A stretch of DNA of 64,000 nucleotides from CAMREV01 sp051656125 (GCA_051656125.1 JBOGBH010000052.1:1-64000), one strand, 5' to 3'; shown: positions 21,630 through 33,970, counted from the stretch's first letter. Notes: generated from the sequence alone by a model not told the origin. Made by a program: numbers and translations.

Positions 21630-22856
21630 ATGGAAATGCCTAAAATTACAAAAAGAAATTGAGAAACAAATGATGATAAAGAAATTGTCATTAATGAAAA
21701 AATCTCAAATTACGACAAAATAGTAACTCAAAAAATTAATCAGGATAATATTACTAAAAAAAGTAATAAAAAACAGGAAATAAAAGAAATTAAATTGACT
21801 GAAGAAGATGATGAATTTTTAGCTGAATTTGAAAAAAAAATTAAAGAAGCAGAAATCTTTTCTGGTGAATTTAATGATTCTTTATTAAGTAAAAAAGAAA
21901 TTGAAGAACAGAAAAGAAATCGTCTTTACTCAAAGTTAATTATGGAAATAGAACTTTTAGAAAAAATAGATTTTACTAATTACAAAAGCTACACAGATTT
22001 AATTTTTTCTAAAATTAATTATAAAATATTTGAAAAAATCAAAGACGAAAATAAAAAAGAAAATTTTTTAATAAAAAACAAAGAAAGAACAATTTACAAA
22101 AAAGTTAAAAAAATTTTAACAATTAAAAGAACTTTAGCATTAAAAAAAAACTCTGCCGACTCAATTATAGACATAAAAGGCCTAAATAAAATTTATGAAA
22201 GTAAATCAATAAACAATCATGTTTTAAAAGATATTAATTTATCAATTAAAAAAGGTGAATTTGTTATTTTAGTAGGTGCATCAGGTAGTGGTAAAACAAC
22301 TTTAATGAATATAATTTCTGGTGTTGATAAATTAACATATGGTGAAATAGTTGTAAATAATTGAAACATTTCAACATTAAAAGAATCAGAACTAACAGAA
22401 TTTAGATTAGCAAACATAGGATATATTTTTCAAAACTATGGTTTAGTTCCTAACCTAACAGTTGAAGAAAATATTTCTATAGGTTCTTTTATGAGTTTCT
22501 TAAGTAAAAAACAAAAAAGAAAAATTAAATATGATAATTATATTAACGAACTAAAAGTTGAAGAAATTTTAGAAAACTTAAAACTTACTGATATTAAGAA
22601 TAAAATGCCATACAAATTATCAGGCGGTCAAAAACAAAGAGTATCAATTGGAAGAACAATTGCTAAGAAAACTCCAATTATTTTTGCTGACGAACCAACA
22701 TCAGCTTTAGATGAAAATAATGCAAAAAATGTTATTGAAATTTTAAAGACTATTAATTCAGTTTATAAAACAACGATTATTATGATTACACATAATGATA
22801 AAGAATTAGAATATGCATCAAGAGTAATTAGGTTAAAGGATGGTAGAATTCTATAG
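21630..22856 (+). CDS. ABC transporter ATP-binding protein with long N-terminal extension
   Basis: 408 residues. The C-terminal 230 are a complete ATPase of the MacB/LolD/FtsE type: Walker A VGASGSGKTT near residue 217, a Q-loop FQNYGLVP, signature LSGGQKQR near 330, Walker B IIFADEP near 350 and the switch ITHND near 388. The N-terminal 170 residues are an unusual charged helical extension with many K and E. No permease gene is adjacent; the next gene is secA. ATG 21630 or 21636 are possible starts, and no strong ribosome site is seen. The substrate is unknown. Confidence 0.85.
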
Positions 22857-22864
22857 TTATGTAA

Positions 22865-22870
22865 TATAAT
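22865..22870 (+). promoter_or_regulatory. Likely -10 box of secA
   Basis: TATAAT sits 15 nt before the secA ATG, which would leave a very short leader. Confidence 0.4.
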
Positions 22871-22885
22871 AATTAAGGTTAAAAA

Positions 22886-25273
22886 ATGGAAAAAAAGAAG
22901 AAAAAAAGCATATGAAAAGCTAAATCTCCTGGTTTGCTTAATAAAGCAAAGATTATAGCATCAGCTGTTGATGCTAATAAGGAAGAATATAAAAAACTTT
23001 CTCAAAATGAAATAAAGGAAAGAGTTTCTTTTTTAGTTAAGCAAATTTCAGAAGATAAAATTAACATTGATGATATTGTAGTTGATGCTTTCTCTATGGC
23101 TAGAGAAATTATTTTTAGACAGCACAATCTTTTTGCACACCCTGTTCAAATAATGGGTGCTTATATTATCCACACAGGTGATTTTGCAGAAATGTTCACT
23201 GGTGAGGGTAAAACTTTAACTATTCTTCTTGCTTCTTTTTTAAATTCATTAAAAAAAGAAGGTGTCCATATTGTAACTGTTAATGAATACTTAGTTAAAA
23301 GGGATGCTGAGTTTGCAAGAGTCGCATTTGAACCTTATGGAATAACTGTTGGTTATAACACTTCAGAATTGAATTCTAGTACAAAACAAGAAATGTTTAA
23401 TAAAGATATCACTTATACTACTAACTCTGAATTAGGTTTTGATTACTTGAGAGATAATATGGTTAAACATATTTCAAGAAAATCAATTAGATCATTATCT
23501 TTTGCAATTATCGATGAAGGTGACTCAATTTTAATTGATGAGGCAAGAACTCCGTTAATTATTTCAGGTATGCCAAAAGATGAGAGTAAATTTTATCTTG
23601 AAGCAGACAATTTTGTGAAGACTTTAAAAGATGAAGACTACATTATTGATAGTGAATCTAACACAATCTTCTTGTCTGAAGAAGGTGCTGAAAAAGTTGA
23701 AAAACATTTTAATTTAACAAATTTATATTCTGTAGAATCTGCTGACATAGTTCATAAGATAACAAACTCTTTAATGGCAAACTTTATTTTTGCCGCTGGC
23801 AGAGAATATATGGTTAAAAATGATGAGATTTTCTTAATCGATATTTTTACTGGAAGAATATTAGAAGGTAGAAGTTATAATGCTGGTCTTCACCAAGCTA
23901 TTCAAGCAAAAGAAAGAGTTAAAATTGATCCAGAAAATCAAATTTTAGCGACAATAACTTATCAATCATTATTTAGATTATATAAAAAGATTGCAGCTGT
24001 TTCTGGTACTGCTTTTACTGAGGCAGAAGAATTCTTAAAAATTTATAATATGATCGTTGTTAAGGTTCCTACTAATAAACCAATAATTAGAAAAGATTAT
24101 CCTGACTATATTTTCAATAATAAAAAAGCAAAATGAAATCATGTTATTGCTGAAATTAAAAGAATTCATGCAACTGGTCAACCGATTCTAGTTGGTACTT
24201 CTTCTGTTAATGATTCTGAGCTACTTCATCGAAGATTATTAGAAGATAAAATTCCTCATGAAATATTAAATGCAAAAAATGATGAAAGAGAATCTGAGAT
24301 CATTAAAAATGGTGGTATCAAAGGTTCGATTACAATTTCTACAAATATGGCTGGTAGAGGTACTGATATTAAAATTAATGATGAAGTTAAATCTCTTGGT
24401 GGACTTTATGTTATTGGTACAGAAAGACATGAATCAAGAAGAGTTGATAACCAATTAAGAGGTAGATCAGGAAGACAAGGTGATCCGGGTGCTTCTAGAT
24501 TCTTTACTTCTCTTGAAGATTCACTATTTAAAAGATTTGCAACAGATAGATTTGAAAAAGCTAGCACAAAATTAGAAGGAGAAGAATTCTTTGATTCTGT
24601 TTTCTTCTCTCGTTTATTAGATAAAACACAAAAAAAAGTTGAAGGTATCAACTTTGATATGAGAAAGAATTTAATGGACTATGAACATGTTGTTTCTTTA
24701 CAAAGAGAATTAATATATAAACAAAGAGATCAAATTTTACTAAATGAAAACTGTGATCAAATTTTAATTAATATGTCAAAAGAATTTACCGAAGTTAAAA
24801 TAAGAGAATTTTTAGATGTAAATAATTCAGCTATTGTTAATGGTGAAAAAATTGTTAATTGATTAAATAAGGATATTTTAAAATTTGATTTTTTTGAAAC
24901 AAAAGATTTTGAAAAATTAGAAAAAATTCATGCACAAATAAAACTAAATAAAATTCTTAGAATTGTTATTAAAACTAAAACTCAAATTCTTAGAGATTTA
25001 AATTCATTAGAGCAAATTAATAATATTTTAATTTTCAACATTGATACTGCTTGAACAAAACATTTAGATCGAATGAGTAAATTAAAAGAAGCTGTTAATT
25101 TAAGAGCTTATGAACAAAAAAGTCCTTTAAATCTTTATATTGAAGACGGTAATAGATTCTTTGAAATAATGAAAAGCGATATTGTAAATAAGGTTTTAAA
25201 TACAATCTTTTTAACGCCATTACCAGATGAAGAGAAAAAAATAAGATCAATATTATCTAGTGAAAAAATTTAA
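22886..25273 (+). CDS. secA: Protein translocase ATPase SecA
   Basis: 795 residues. SecA drives preproteins through SecYEG. Seen are FAEMFTGEGKTL (Walker A) near residue 110, VTVNEYLVKRDAE near 130, the DEAD-like IIDEGDSILIDEARTPLIISG near 210 (usual form DEVD), VSGTAF near 372, STNMAGRGTDIK near 485, and RQGDPGASRFFTSLED near 530. The C-terminal zinc-binding cysteine tail is absent, as is common in mollicutes. It serves the secreted proteins and lipoproteins found in this window. Confidence 0.97.
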
Positions 25274-25339
25274 TATAAAAACATCAATATAATTGATAAA
25301 AAATAAATGATATAATAAGATAAATATAAATGAGATAAT

Positions 25340-25741
25340 ATGGCTAAAAAAAATAAAAATAAAAAAGCTATCCCTGCTGACTCAATTGATGTTGATTCAT
25401 CAAAAATTGAAAATAAAAATGTAGAATCAAAGAAACAAAAGCATATTGAAGATAATCATATTGAAACTGTAGCTTCAGAAACTCCTTTTTATTTAAAATA
25501 TAGAATTCCTATTTTTACTTCAATTTATAAAACAAAAAATAATTTTTATTTAAATGATAAAAAGAAATTTTTTATTTATATTTCATTAATTATTTTAGCG
25601 CTATTAGTTAGCGTCACACTAATCATTGTTGGTGGTTTATGACTTGGTGGAGTTTTTGGAGAAAACACTGTAGATAATGATATTAGCTTTATTCCAGGTT
25701 TAATTATGGCTGTTGGTGTATCTATCTTGGTGGTGGTTTAA
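25340..25741 (+). CDS. Hypothetical membrane protein upstream of hprK
   Basis: 133 residues. Residues 1-60 are hydrophilic and lysine-rich, residues 73-101 are a strong transmembrane helix (FFIYISLIILALLVSV), and residues 115-133 form a second hydrophobic segment that ends the protein in VSILVVV. Its stop touches the hprK ATG with no gap (TAA then ATG), so translation is probably coupled. TATAAT-like sequence lies about 28 nt upstream. The size and two helices recall SecG, but the long N-terminal part does not fit. No family is assigned. Confidence 0.65.
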
Positions 25742-26662
25742 ATGGATAAAATAAACGAAAGCATTTCAATAACTTGAAAAGACATCGATAAAAATTTTGA
25801 AGAATTTAAAGTAATAAACGTTGGTAAATGCAAAGACATAAGATCTACAAGAATGTCTAGAGTTGGTTTAGAACTATCTGGTTACATTACTAGAAAAGAG
25901 TCTTTTGCTGCTATTTTATTTGGTAGAGATGAATATAATTACTTATTAAGTTTTGATGAAGAAACAAGAAATAAAAAAATTGATGACTTTTTTAAACTAG
26001 AACCTCCAGTGATTATTTTATCAAGATCATTTAATGAAGATCTTATTTTAGATGCTGCTAAAAAATACGATATAACATTAATTAAATCAAATCAAGCTAG
26101 TAGTTATATTAATACTTCTACTAATTTATTTTTAATAGATTCATTAAGTAAATATGAATCTATTCATGGGAATTTAGTTGAGGTTTATGGTATTGGAGTT
26201 TTACTAATTGGTGAATCTGGATTAGGTAAATCAGAAATAACTTTGGAATTAATTAAAAAGGGTCATTTGTTCATTGCAGATGATGTTGTTGAATATAAAC
26301 AATTGTTTAGTGATATTGTTGGTAGACCAAATAAAAAAACTGGTCATTTTATCGAAGTTAGAGGATTAGGAATTTTAAATATTACTAAATTATATGGTAT
26401 TCAAGTTACTAAAAAAGATTGCAAAATAGATGTTGTTGTTGAATTAAAAACAGTTACAAGAGAAGAAACTTTTGAGAGACTTGGAAAAGAATATGCATAC
26501 AAAAGATTTTTTAATATTGATATTCCTCACTACAAAATTCCTATTTCTCCAGGTAGACAGATTGGTGATATAATTGAAGCAATTGTAGGGGATTTTAAAT
26601 TAAAAAAATCTGGATATTTTTCTACAAACGAATTTCTTAAAAAAATGAAAGAAGAAGATTAA
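25742..26662 (+). CDS. hprK: HPr kinase/phosphorylase
   Basis: 306 residues. The C-terminal catalytic domain holds the P-loop GESGLGKSE near residue 158, LIADDVV-type FIADDVVEYK near 178, and the family signature EVRGLGILNITKLYG near 204. The K4-like segment PISPGRQIGDIIEA is near 268. HprK phosphorylates and dephosphorylates Ser46 of HPr, linking sugar uptake to metabolic state. hprK followed by lgt and trxB is a conserved order in Firmicutes and mollicutes. Confidence 0.96.
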
Positions 26663-26663
26663 A

Positions 26664-27713
26664 ATGCTTGATTCAGGTTCTTTATACGAAATATTTACAA
26701 ACAATATAAATAATATAGCATTTAAAATTGGCGACTTTGAAGTTGCTTGATATGGTATTATTATTTTCATTGGTTTTGCTGTTGCAACTTTAGTTGGTTT
26801 TTTAAAAGCTCACTTTTGATATAGAATTCCAACAGAACCAATTTTATATTATTTGATTATGGCTATTCCTTTATCAATTATTGGTGCAAGGGTTTGAGCT
26901 GCTGCAATTGGCGAAATCGACATTGTTGATTTTTTTAATTTTAGGAATGGAGGAATGGCTATCCAAGGTGGTGTAATGGCTGCTGGAATAGCAGGTTTGA
27001 TCTATTTTCCTTTAATTCTTAGATCTGCTAAATATAATGTTAAAACATGTTTAAATGATGAAGTTAAAGTAAAAAGAGTTTCAACTTTTGTTTATGCTGA
27101 CTGTATGATACCGTGTATTCTTATTGGTCAAGTAATTGGTAGATGAGGTAACTTTGTTAATGCAGAAGTATTTGGTGAAATAGCTACCCCAGAACAATTA
27201 GCATGATTGAAGGCAATCATGCCAGAGGTATATAAGGGAATGATTATTAATGGTCAATTAAGACAACCATTGTTCTTATATGAATCATTTGCTAACTTTA
27301 TAATATTTGCTGCTTTAAATGCTGGAGCTGAATTCGTTTCATTTAGAAAGGCAGGCGATATTGGAGCATTATACTTTGTATCATATGGTATTGTAAGAAC
27401 AATAATGGAGCCTTTAAGAGCTGGTAATTTTAGTTATGTTACTTCGTTAATAACCTCTATTTTAATGGTCGTTATTGGAATTGGATTTATTCTTTATAAT
27501 CATTTATATTTAAATAAACATCGTGATAAATTCATTTTATTTACAATGTATAAAGCATTTCAATTACCTTTTAAAAAACTTTATTACTTAATGAGTAGTT
27601 CTTATAAAAAAGAAATTGATAGATATGATCCAGATTGAAAAAATTGGGGAAATCCAAAACCTTTAAAACTTAAAAGAACTAATGAAGAAATGATGTACTA
27701 TAATGGACAATAA
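26664..27713 (+). CDS. lgt: Prolipoprotein diacylglyceryl transferase
   Basis: 349 residues, multi-spanning. The family marks are IIGARVWAA near residue 74, FNFRNGGMAIQGGVMAG-type sequence near 92, and the signature IGRWGNFVNAEVFG near 160 with its catalytic-region Arg and Asn. It adds diacylglycerol to the lipobox cysteine, as needed for the lipoproteins at 34000 and 36742. The extra C-terminal 60 residues are cytoplasmic and basic. lspA lies separately at 53601. Confidence 0.95.
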
Positions 27714-27724
27714 TGGAGAACAAA

Positions 27725-28660
27725 ATGCAAAATAAAAAAATATATGATTGTTTAATAATTGGTGCAGGTCCAGCTGGATTAACTGCTGCAATATATGCTC
27801 AGAGAGCAGGGCTTAATTGTTTAATTATTGAGAAAGATACTCCTGGTGGAAAAATGTCAAAGACTGCAATAATTGAAAATTATCCTGGATTCAAATCAAT
27901 AAAAGGATTTGAGATATCATTAAATATGTTAAATCAAGCAAAAGAAGCAGGTGTTACATATTTTTATGGAGATGTGACAAATATTAGTAAGAACAATAAC
28001 ATCTTTGAACTTAAGATTCTTAATGAAGAATCTGTATTTGGTAAAACTGTTATCATAGCTACGGGAATGAAAGAAAGAAAAGTTGATGTTCCTGGAGAAG
28101 AAAAATTCTATGGTAATGGTGTTTCGTATTGTGCAATATGTGATGGTGTATTATATAGAGGTAAAGAAGTCGTTGTTGTTGGTGGAGGAAACTCTGCTTT
28201 TGAAGAATCTATCTATTTATCAGAACTAGCTAGTAAGGTTTATTTAATTCATAGAACAGATAAATTTAGGGCTGAACAAAAAATTGTTGATAAAGTAAAA
28301 TCTATTCCCAAAATAGAATTAATAACTAACACAATTCTTAAATCAATCAACGGAGAAAAACAAGTTACAGGTGTAACAACTCACAATGTAATAAATAAGA
28401 ATGATAGAGACATTAAAATTGATGGTGTGTTCATTTTTATTGGTTATAATCCTGAAACTGCATTTATCGATGAAAAAATTGTTGATATTAAAGAAAATTT
28501 TATTGTTACTAATGAAGATATGGAAACTAAGACGCCTGGACTATTTTCAATTGGAGATGTTAATAAGAAAAAGTTTAGACAAATTTCAACAGCAGTTAGT
28601 GACGGAACTATAGCTGCTCTTAATGTTAAAAAATATATTGAAAATAATTTTGAAAGCTAA
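27725..28660 (+). CDS. trxB: Thioredoxin reductase
   Basis: 311 residues from ATG 27725, chosen because GGAG lies 6 nt upstream; an in-frame ATG at 27713 overlaps the lgt stop. The FAD motif LIIGAGPAGLTAA opens the protein, the redox pair CAICDG is near residue 135, the NADPH motif VVVGGGNSAFEE near 154, and FSIGDVNKKKFRQISTAVSDG near the end. It reduces thioredoxin with NADPH. It is last in the secA-hprK-lgt-trxB run and is followed by a terminator. Confidence 0.95.
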   Translation: MQNKKIYDCLIIGAGPAGLTAAIYAQRAGLNCLIIEKDTPGGKMSKTAIIENYPGFKSIKGFEISLNMLNQAKEAGVTYFYGDVTNISKNNNIFELKILNEESVFGKTVIIATGMKERKVDVPGEEKFYGNGVSYCAICDGVLYRGKEVVVVGGGNSAFEESIYLSELASKVYLIHRTDKFRAEQKIVDKVKSIPKIELITNTILKSINGEKQVTGVTTHNVINKNDRDIKIDGVFIFIGYNPETAFIDEKIVDIKENFIVTNEDMETKTPGLFSIGDVNKKKFRQISTAVSDGTIAALNVKKYIENNFES

Positions 28661-28661
28661 T

Positions 28662-28695
28662 AAAAAATACCATAATTTATTTAATGGTATTTTTT
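28662..28695. terminator. Shared terminator of trxB and the convergent ABC exporter
   Basis: Exact 12-bp arms AAAAAATACCAT (28662-28673) and ATGGTATTTTTT (28684-28695). The A/T ends work in both directions. Confidence 0.85.
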
Positions 28696-30343
28696 ATTTT
28701 AATTTGATAATATTTTCACATTTAAATTTATTTTGTAGATTATTAGAAGTAAATATAATAGTTTTATTCTTAGCGTGCTTTCTAAGTGTTTTATCAACTA
28801 ATTTAATTTGCTCATCATCTAAAATTGACTCAATTGAATCAAACAACAATATATCGGGATCATCATAGATTAAATAAGCAATTGAAAACATTTGTTTTTC
28901 GCTATCTGAAATTTGTAAACCTTGTGAATTAACAGGATTTTTAATTATTGCTTCATAAAAGTAATCTATATTTATTTTAAGATCTTCTAATATACATAAT
29001 AATTTTTCATTATCAATATTTATATCTTCAAATTCCAAACTTAATTTTGGAAAAAAACTTTGATAACCAATTCTTTTTCTTAAATGTTCGATTTTATAAT
29101 TTGATATTCTAACATTATCAATTAATATTTGGCCTGAATCAACATTATAATAATTCATTATTAATTTAAGTATAGTACTTTTTCCTGATTTGGATTTTCC
29201 ATAAATTAAATTTCTTTTATTTTTTTTAACTTTAAAATCTAAATCATTTAAAACTTCAATCTCTTTATCTTTTGTTAAATAAGAAAAGTAAACATTTTGA
29301 AATTCTAAATCTCCCTTAATATTTGGTTCTAAAGTTCCATGGTTATCTTCTTCATCTCAGTCATAAAATTCTTTAATTCTAACGATAGAAGCATTTAGCA
29401 TGATTGTGTCATTTACTAGTGTTGATATTTTCTCAACAGGAGTAACCAAAATATTAGCAGATGCAATAAGACCGATTAATTGGGCATTTGTAATTGTTTT
29501 ATTTGCTACTAAAAAAGCACCAACTATAAGAGTTAAAACTGTAATTAATAATGATGTTAAAAAACCGTTCATTTTAAATAAAGATAACTTTCAAAAAAAA
29601 GTTTCTGATACTTCATATAATTTTTTTTGAAGGCCATCAAATTTATTCATTGATAACAAAGAACTATTAGATGATTTAACTTGAGAAATCATATCAATAT
29701 TTTCGCCTATCTCAACATTTACATTAGAACTTAATGATTTAATTTGTTGCTTCATGTAAGATAGTTTTTTAAAGAAAGATAAATATAAAATAATTGATGT
29801 TAAATAAACACTTAGAACAACTACTCCGATTATTCAATTTACTAAGAAAATATAGACAAATCCACCAACTGATAAAATTATAATTGTAATTGAATCTGAA
29901 ATAGCACTATATGAAAAACTATTTACTTCTTTTAAATCTTCTATTAATCGATAAAAATATGTCCCGCTAGGAGTGTTGTCAATTCTTTGCATTGGAAGTT
30001 TATGAAACTTCTCAAGCATATCTCTTCTTATTTGTAATTCAAGCTTTAAATCAAATGTATGACCTAAGTGATCTAGAAAAAAATGCAATAATATTTTAAC
30101 TATAACAATTAATCCTAACATTCCAGAAAGAAAGGCCAGTTCATTATAAATGTCTTTTTCGGCTGAAGTTGTTATTAATTGAGTTATTACTGGAATAAAA
30201 ATAGTTGCTGCTGTAGTTATAATAGTAAAAATAATAATTAAAATAAGATACATTAAATTTTTCTTATAGTATCTTAAATACAATTTTCAAGAATTATAAT
30301 AATCACCATTCCTAAACGCGCTTATTTTGTTTTGCTTTTTCAT
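28694..30343 (-). CDS. ABC exporter-type protein with degenerate ATPase domain
   Basis: 549 residues. The N-terminal 330 residues contain about six transmembrane helices in the type I exporter pattern; the C-terminal part is an ABC domain. Walker A GKSKSGKST is intact near residue 384, and a Q-loop glutamine is present in GYQSF. The signature LSGGQ is replaced by ISDSE near 476. Walker B reads ILLFDS, so the catalytic glutamate is a serine. The switch histidine position reads FTSNN. Hydrolysis is therefore doubtful. The start at 30343 is the first ATG after lysS (15 nt); no ribosome site is seen. No partner half-transporter is adjacent. Confidence 0.82.
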
Positions 30344-30358
30344 TTTATTTAAAATAAA

Positions 30359-31822
30359 TTATTTATCTTTCATGTGAGGGAATAGTAAAACATCTCTAAT
30401 TGAAGTTTTTTCTGCAAATAACATTACTAATCTGTCAATACCGATTCCTAATCCACCTGTTGGAGGCATTGCATATTCTAAAGACTCAACAAAATCCATA
30501 TCTATGTCATTTGCTTCATCATTTCCTAATTCTTTTTCTTTTGCTTGTTCTTCAAATCTTTCTAATTGATCAATTGGATCATTAAGTTCTGCAAAAGCGT
30601 TTGCATATTCTTTTTTATTAATAAATAATTCAAATCTTCTAGTGTAACCTTCTCTAGTATAGTCTTTTTTAGCTAGAGGAGAAATTTCAATTGGATGTCC
30701 TCAAACGAATGTTGGTTGAATACATTTTTCTTCACAAAATTCTTCAAAAAATAAATTTAAAATATGACCAATTGATTTTTGATGTTTTTCAACTTTGATA
30801 TTATGTTTTTTTGCAACCTCTAAAGCTTCTTTAACTGATGTAATTTTAGCAAAATCTACTTTAGTAACTTCCTTAACAAAATCAACCATATGAATCACTT
30901 TAAATTTTTTAGTTAAATAAATTTTTTGCCCATCAATAGTAACAGTTTCTTTTTTAAGTTTTTTAGCTAGAAATTTAAAAGTATTTTCAACTATTTTCAT
31001 AACATCTTCCATTGATGCATATGCAGTATAAGCTTCAATTGAAGTGAACTCTGGATTATGAGTAGCATCCATTCCTTCATTTCTAAATAATCTTCCTATT
31101 TCATAAACCTTTTCAAAACCGCCAACTATTAATTTTTTAAGTGGTAATTCAGTTGCAACTCTCAAGAAGTAATCTCTTTTTAATGTATTGTGACTAGTAA
31201 TGAAAGGTCTAGCTGCTGCACCACCTAATTTAGGATTTAATACAGGAGTTTCAACTTCAAAATAATCTAAACCATCATAGTATTGTCTTAAGTATCTTAA
31301 GATTAAACTTCTAATAACAAAAGTCTCCATAGATTCTTTGTTCATGATTAAATCAACATATCTATGTCTTGCTCTTAACTCTTCATCTTGAAGCCCATGT
31401 CATTTTTCAGGTAATGGTTTTAGAGCTTTTGAAAGTATTCTAATATTTTTAACATCGATTGTAAGTTCGCCTTTTTGAGTTTTAAAAGCAGTTCCTTTTA
31501 ATTCAACAATATCTCCAATGTCTAAATACTTTTTAAAATATTCAAAATAATTTTTATTTATCTTATTTTTATTTATATAAAATTGAACGCTTCCAGAAAA
31601 ATCAACTATCTTTCCAAATGTTTGTCTAATTGCTAAAACTCTTCCAGCTAATGTATATTTTTTTGTTCCGTGTTTTTTAATATTTTTATTTTCACTACAA
31701 AATTCAGCTAAAGAACATGTTCTTTTAACACTTTCAATTGTGAAAGGATCTTTTTTTTGATCTTGCAATTCTTTCAATTTATTTCTTCTAATAATCTCTT
31801 GATCATTAAATTTTCTTATCAT
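30359..31822 (-). CDS. lysS: Lysyl-tRNA synthetase (class II)
   Basis: 487 residues, normal length. The N-terminal OB-fold anticodon domain (about residues 50-140) includes AGRVLAIRQTFGK and GDIVELKG. The class II core has VETPVLNP near 188, motif 2 FRNEGMDATHNPEFT near 247, and motif 3 GGLGIGIDRLVML near 455, ending LLFPHMKDK. AGGA precedes the ATG. The gene is divergent from rpoD. Confidence 0.96.
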
Positions 31823-32032
31823 ATGTAATCCTATCTAGTCAATTTTACTTTTTATTATAATTTATAATATGAAAAAAATATGAACAAAAATAAACTTTAT
31901 CTTATATTTTTTTGGAATTATCAAATAATTAAAAAATAAGTTAAAGATAATAAATTTTTATAAATATTTATGCTTTTTGAACATGTGAATAATGTATAAT
32001 ATTTATAATAATTTTATAAAATCGGAGTAATA
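31823..32032. promoter_or_regulatory. Divergent promoter region lysS / rpoD
   Basis: On the minus strand TATAAT (31859-31854) precedes lysS. On the plus strand TTGAAC (31977-31982) and TATAAT (31995-32000) precede rpoD, but their spacer is only 12 nt, so the true -35 is uncertain. Otherwise only A/T-rich sequence is seen. Confidence 0.45.
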
Positions 32033-33298
32033 GTGAAAGTTAAAAAAGTAAAACCAGAAGAATTATTAGATAAAGATTGAGTTAACTCAAGACTTTTAGA
32101 AAATATTAAATCAAAAGTTCAAAAAGAAGAACTTGATGATATGGAAAATGTATTGGAAATTTTCATTGATAAAGTAGAGAAAAGAAAAAATAGAAAAAAC
32201 AAAACAGATCTAGAAGAGATAGTAGAAGCATTCCATATTTTTTCATTAACTAATGTTGAAATAAAGGATATCATTGATAGAATTCTGGCAAGAGGAATTT
32301 TAATTACAGATTATTCTAAAAAGGAAGTTTTAACACCTGCTAGAATAAAAGAAATTAATGATATTGTTCAAGAAAAAATAGACTTCCAAGTTGAAGAGTT
32401 ACAAAATGCTCACAATAACACTACTGACAAAGTAAATGATGGTGTTAAAGCTTATTTAGGAGTTCTAGGTTCTTCTAAAATGCTTTCAGCAAAAGAAGAA
32501 ATTGAATATGCTAAGATGTTAGAACATAAAGATCCTGAAATTAGACAATATGCTGTTAATCAGCTAATGACTTCAAATTTAAGATTAGTTACTTCTATTT
32601 CTAAAAAATATTTAAGCAGAGGTTTAGAAATTGAAGATTTAATTCAAGAAGGTTCTTTAGGACTAATGAAAGCAATTCAAAAGTTTGATTACAGAATGGG
32701 TAATAAGTTTTCAACTTATGCAACATGATGAATTAGACAAGCAATAACAAGAGCTATTGCTGACCAAGGTAGAACGATTAGAATTCCAGTTCATATGGTT
32801 GAAACTATTAATAAACTAAATAAAGTTGAAAGATCTTTAACTCAAGAATATGGTAGAGAACCAACGATTGATGAATTATGTGAAGAAATGGGTGGTAGTG
32901 TAAATGGTTTCACAACTAAAAAAATTAGTTTAATTAAAAAACTAAATGTTGAACCAGTTTCATTAGATAAACCAATTGGATCAGATGAAGAATCTCAATT
33001 TGTTGATTTTGTTAAAGATAATAATATTTTAACTCCTGATCAGTTTACTGAAAAAGGATTAGTAGCAGAACATATTAACCAACTATTTAAAAGTGTTTTA
33101 AAAGAAAAAGAAGAAACAATTATTAAAATGAGATATGGTTTAGCTCCTTATCCAGGCCCAATGACTTTAGAAGAAGTTGGTGAGGAGTTTGGTGTCACAA
33201 GAGAAAGAATTAGACAGATTGAAGCTAAAGCATTAAGAAAACTAAAACATCCATCAAAAAGTGCAAAACTAAAGGCTTATGTTAAAAACGAGGATTAA
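32033..33298 (+). CDS. rpoD: RNA polymerase primary sigma factor
   Basis: 421 residues from a GTG start with ggag 5 nt upstream. Region 1.2 YLGVLGSSKMLSAKEE is near residue 140, region 2 has RGLEIEDLIQEGSLGLMKA and FSTYATWWIRQAITRAIAD near 225, and region 4.2 has the helix-turn-helix TLEEVGEEFGVTRERIRQIE near 385. It directs transcription from -10 TATAAT promoters such as those noted here. The usual dnaG neighbour is not upstream; trmK overlaps the 3' end, as in Firmicutes. Confidence 0.97.
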
Positions 33299-33929
33299 TT
33301 TTATTGCTTCGTTAGTAGACAAATGTAATATTGTTCTAGATATAGGTTCAGACCATGCAAAGATTTCAAAAATTTTAATTGATGAAAATAAAGCATCAAG
33401 AGTAATAAATGTTGAATTAAATGATGGACCACTTCAAAATAGTATTAATGCTACCAAAGAAGCAAAATATTATAATCATATTTGAAATATTAAAAGTAAT
33501 GGATTTAAAGAAATTTATCCATCTTTTTTTATCGACATTTGTATTATTGCAGGAATGGGTGGACAAAAAATAGTTGAAATACTTAATGGAAGCAAACTTC
33601 ATAAAGTAAATAAATTTATATTGCAAGCAAACAACAACATTGAAAAATTAAGAGAGTGATGTTGAAAAAACAGATGAAAAATTAGCAATGAATATTTAAT
33701 TAAAGATAACAATATTATTTATGAAATAATTATTATTTCTAAAAAAAACGGTTATATTCCTTTTAGTTTTAATAGAAAGCATTTCGGAAAAATTAATTTA
33801 AATTTAAAAAATGATTTATTTATAGAAAAATGAAATACTGAACTAATTTATCTAGAAAGCAACGAAAATCTTTATAAGAAAAATATTAAATTAATAAAAA
33901 AAATAAAAAAGGTTAATAAAAAAGGTTAA
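33279..33929 (+). CDS. trmK: tRNA (adenine(22)-N1)-methyltransferase
   Basis: 216 residues. The SAM motif VLDIGSDHAKISK is near residue 20, and IIAGMGGQKI near 89 is the TrmK signature. It methylates A22 of tRNA-Ser and others. It overlaps rpoD by 20 nt. Several TGA-Trp codons lie in the C-terminal half, which is shorter and more diverged than in Bacillus. The 3' end carries a direct repeat, aaaaaggttaat twice. Confidence 0.88.
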
Positions 33930-33964
33930 TAAAAAACTTTGTTATATATAGATTTATATAAGAG

Positions 33965-33970
33965 TATAAT
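33965..33970 (+). promoter_or_regulatory. -10 box of lipoprotein 1
   Basis: TATAAT lies 30 nt before the ATG at 34000. The context tttatata-gagTATAATta is shared with the promoter of the second lipoprotein. Confidence 0.6.

Noticed and set aside
25340..25741. Possible SecG because it follows secA and has two hydrophobic segments
   Set aside because: Its 70-residue charged N-terminus and the lack of SecG-like sequence between helices do not fit; left as unknown.
15766..28660. Apparent inactivating stop codons in serS, tmk, mnmE, galE, secA, lgt and others
   Set aside because: All interruptions checked are TGA at positions where the family has Trp or tolerates it; UGA is Trp in Mollicutes.
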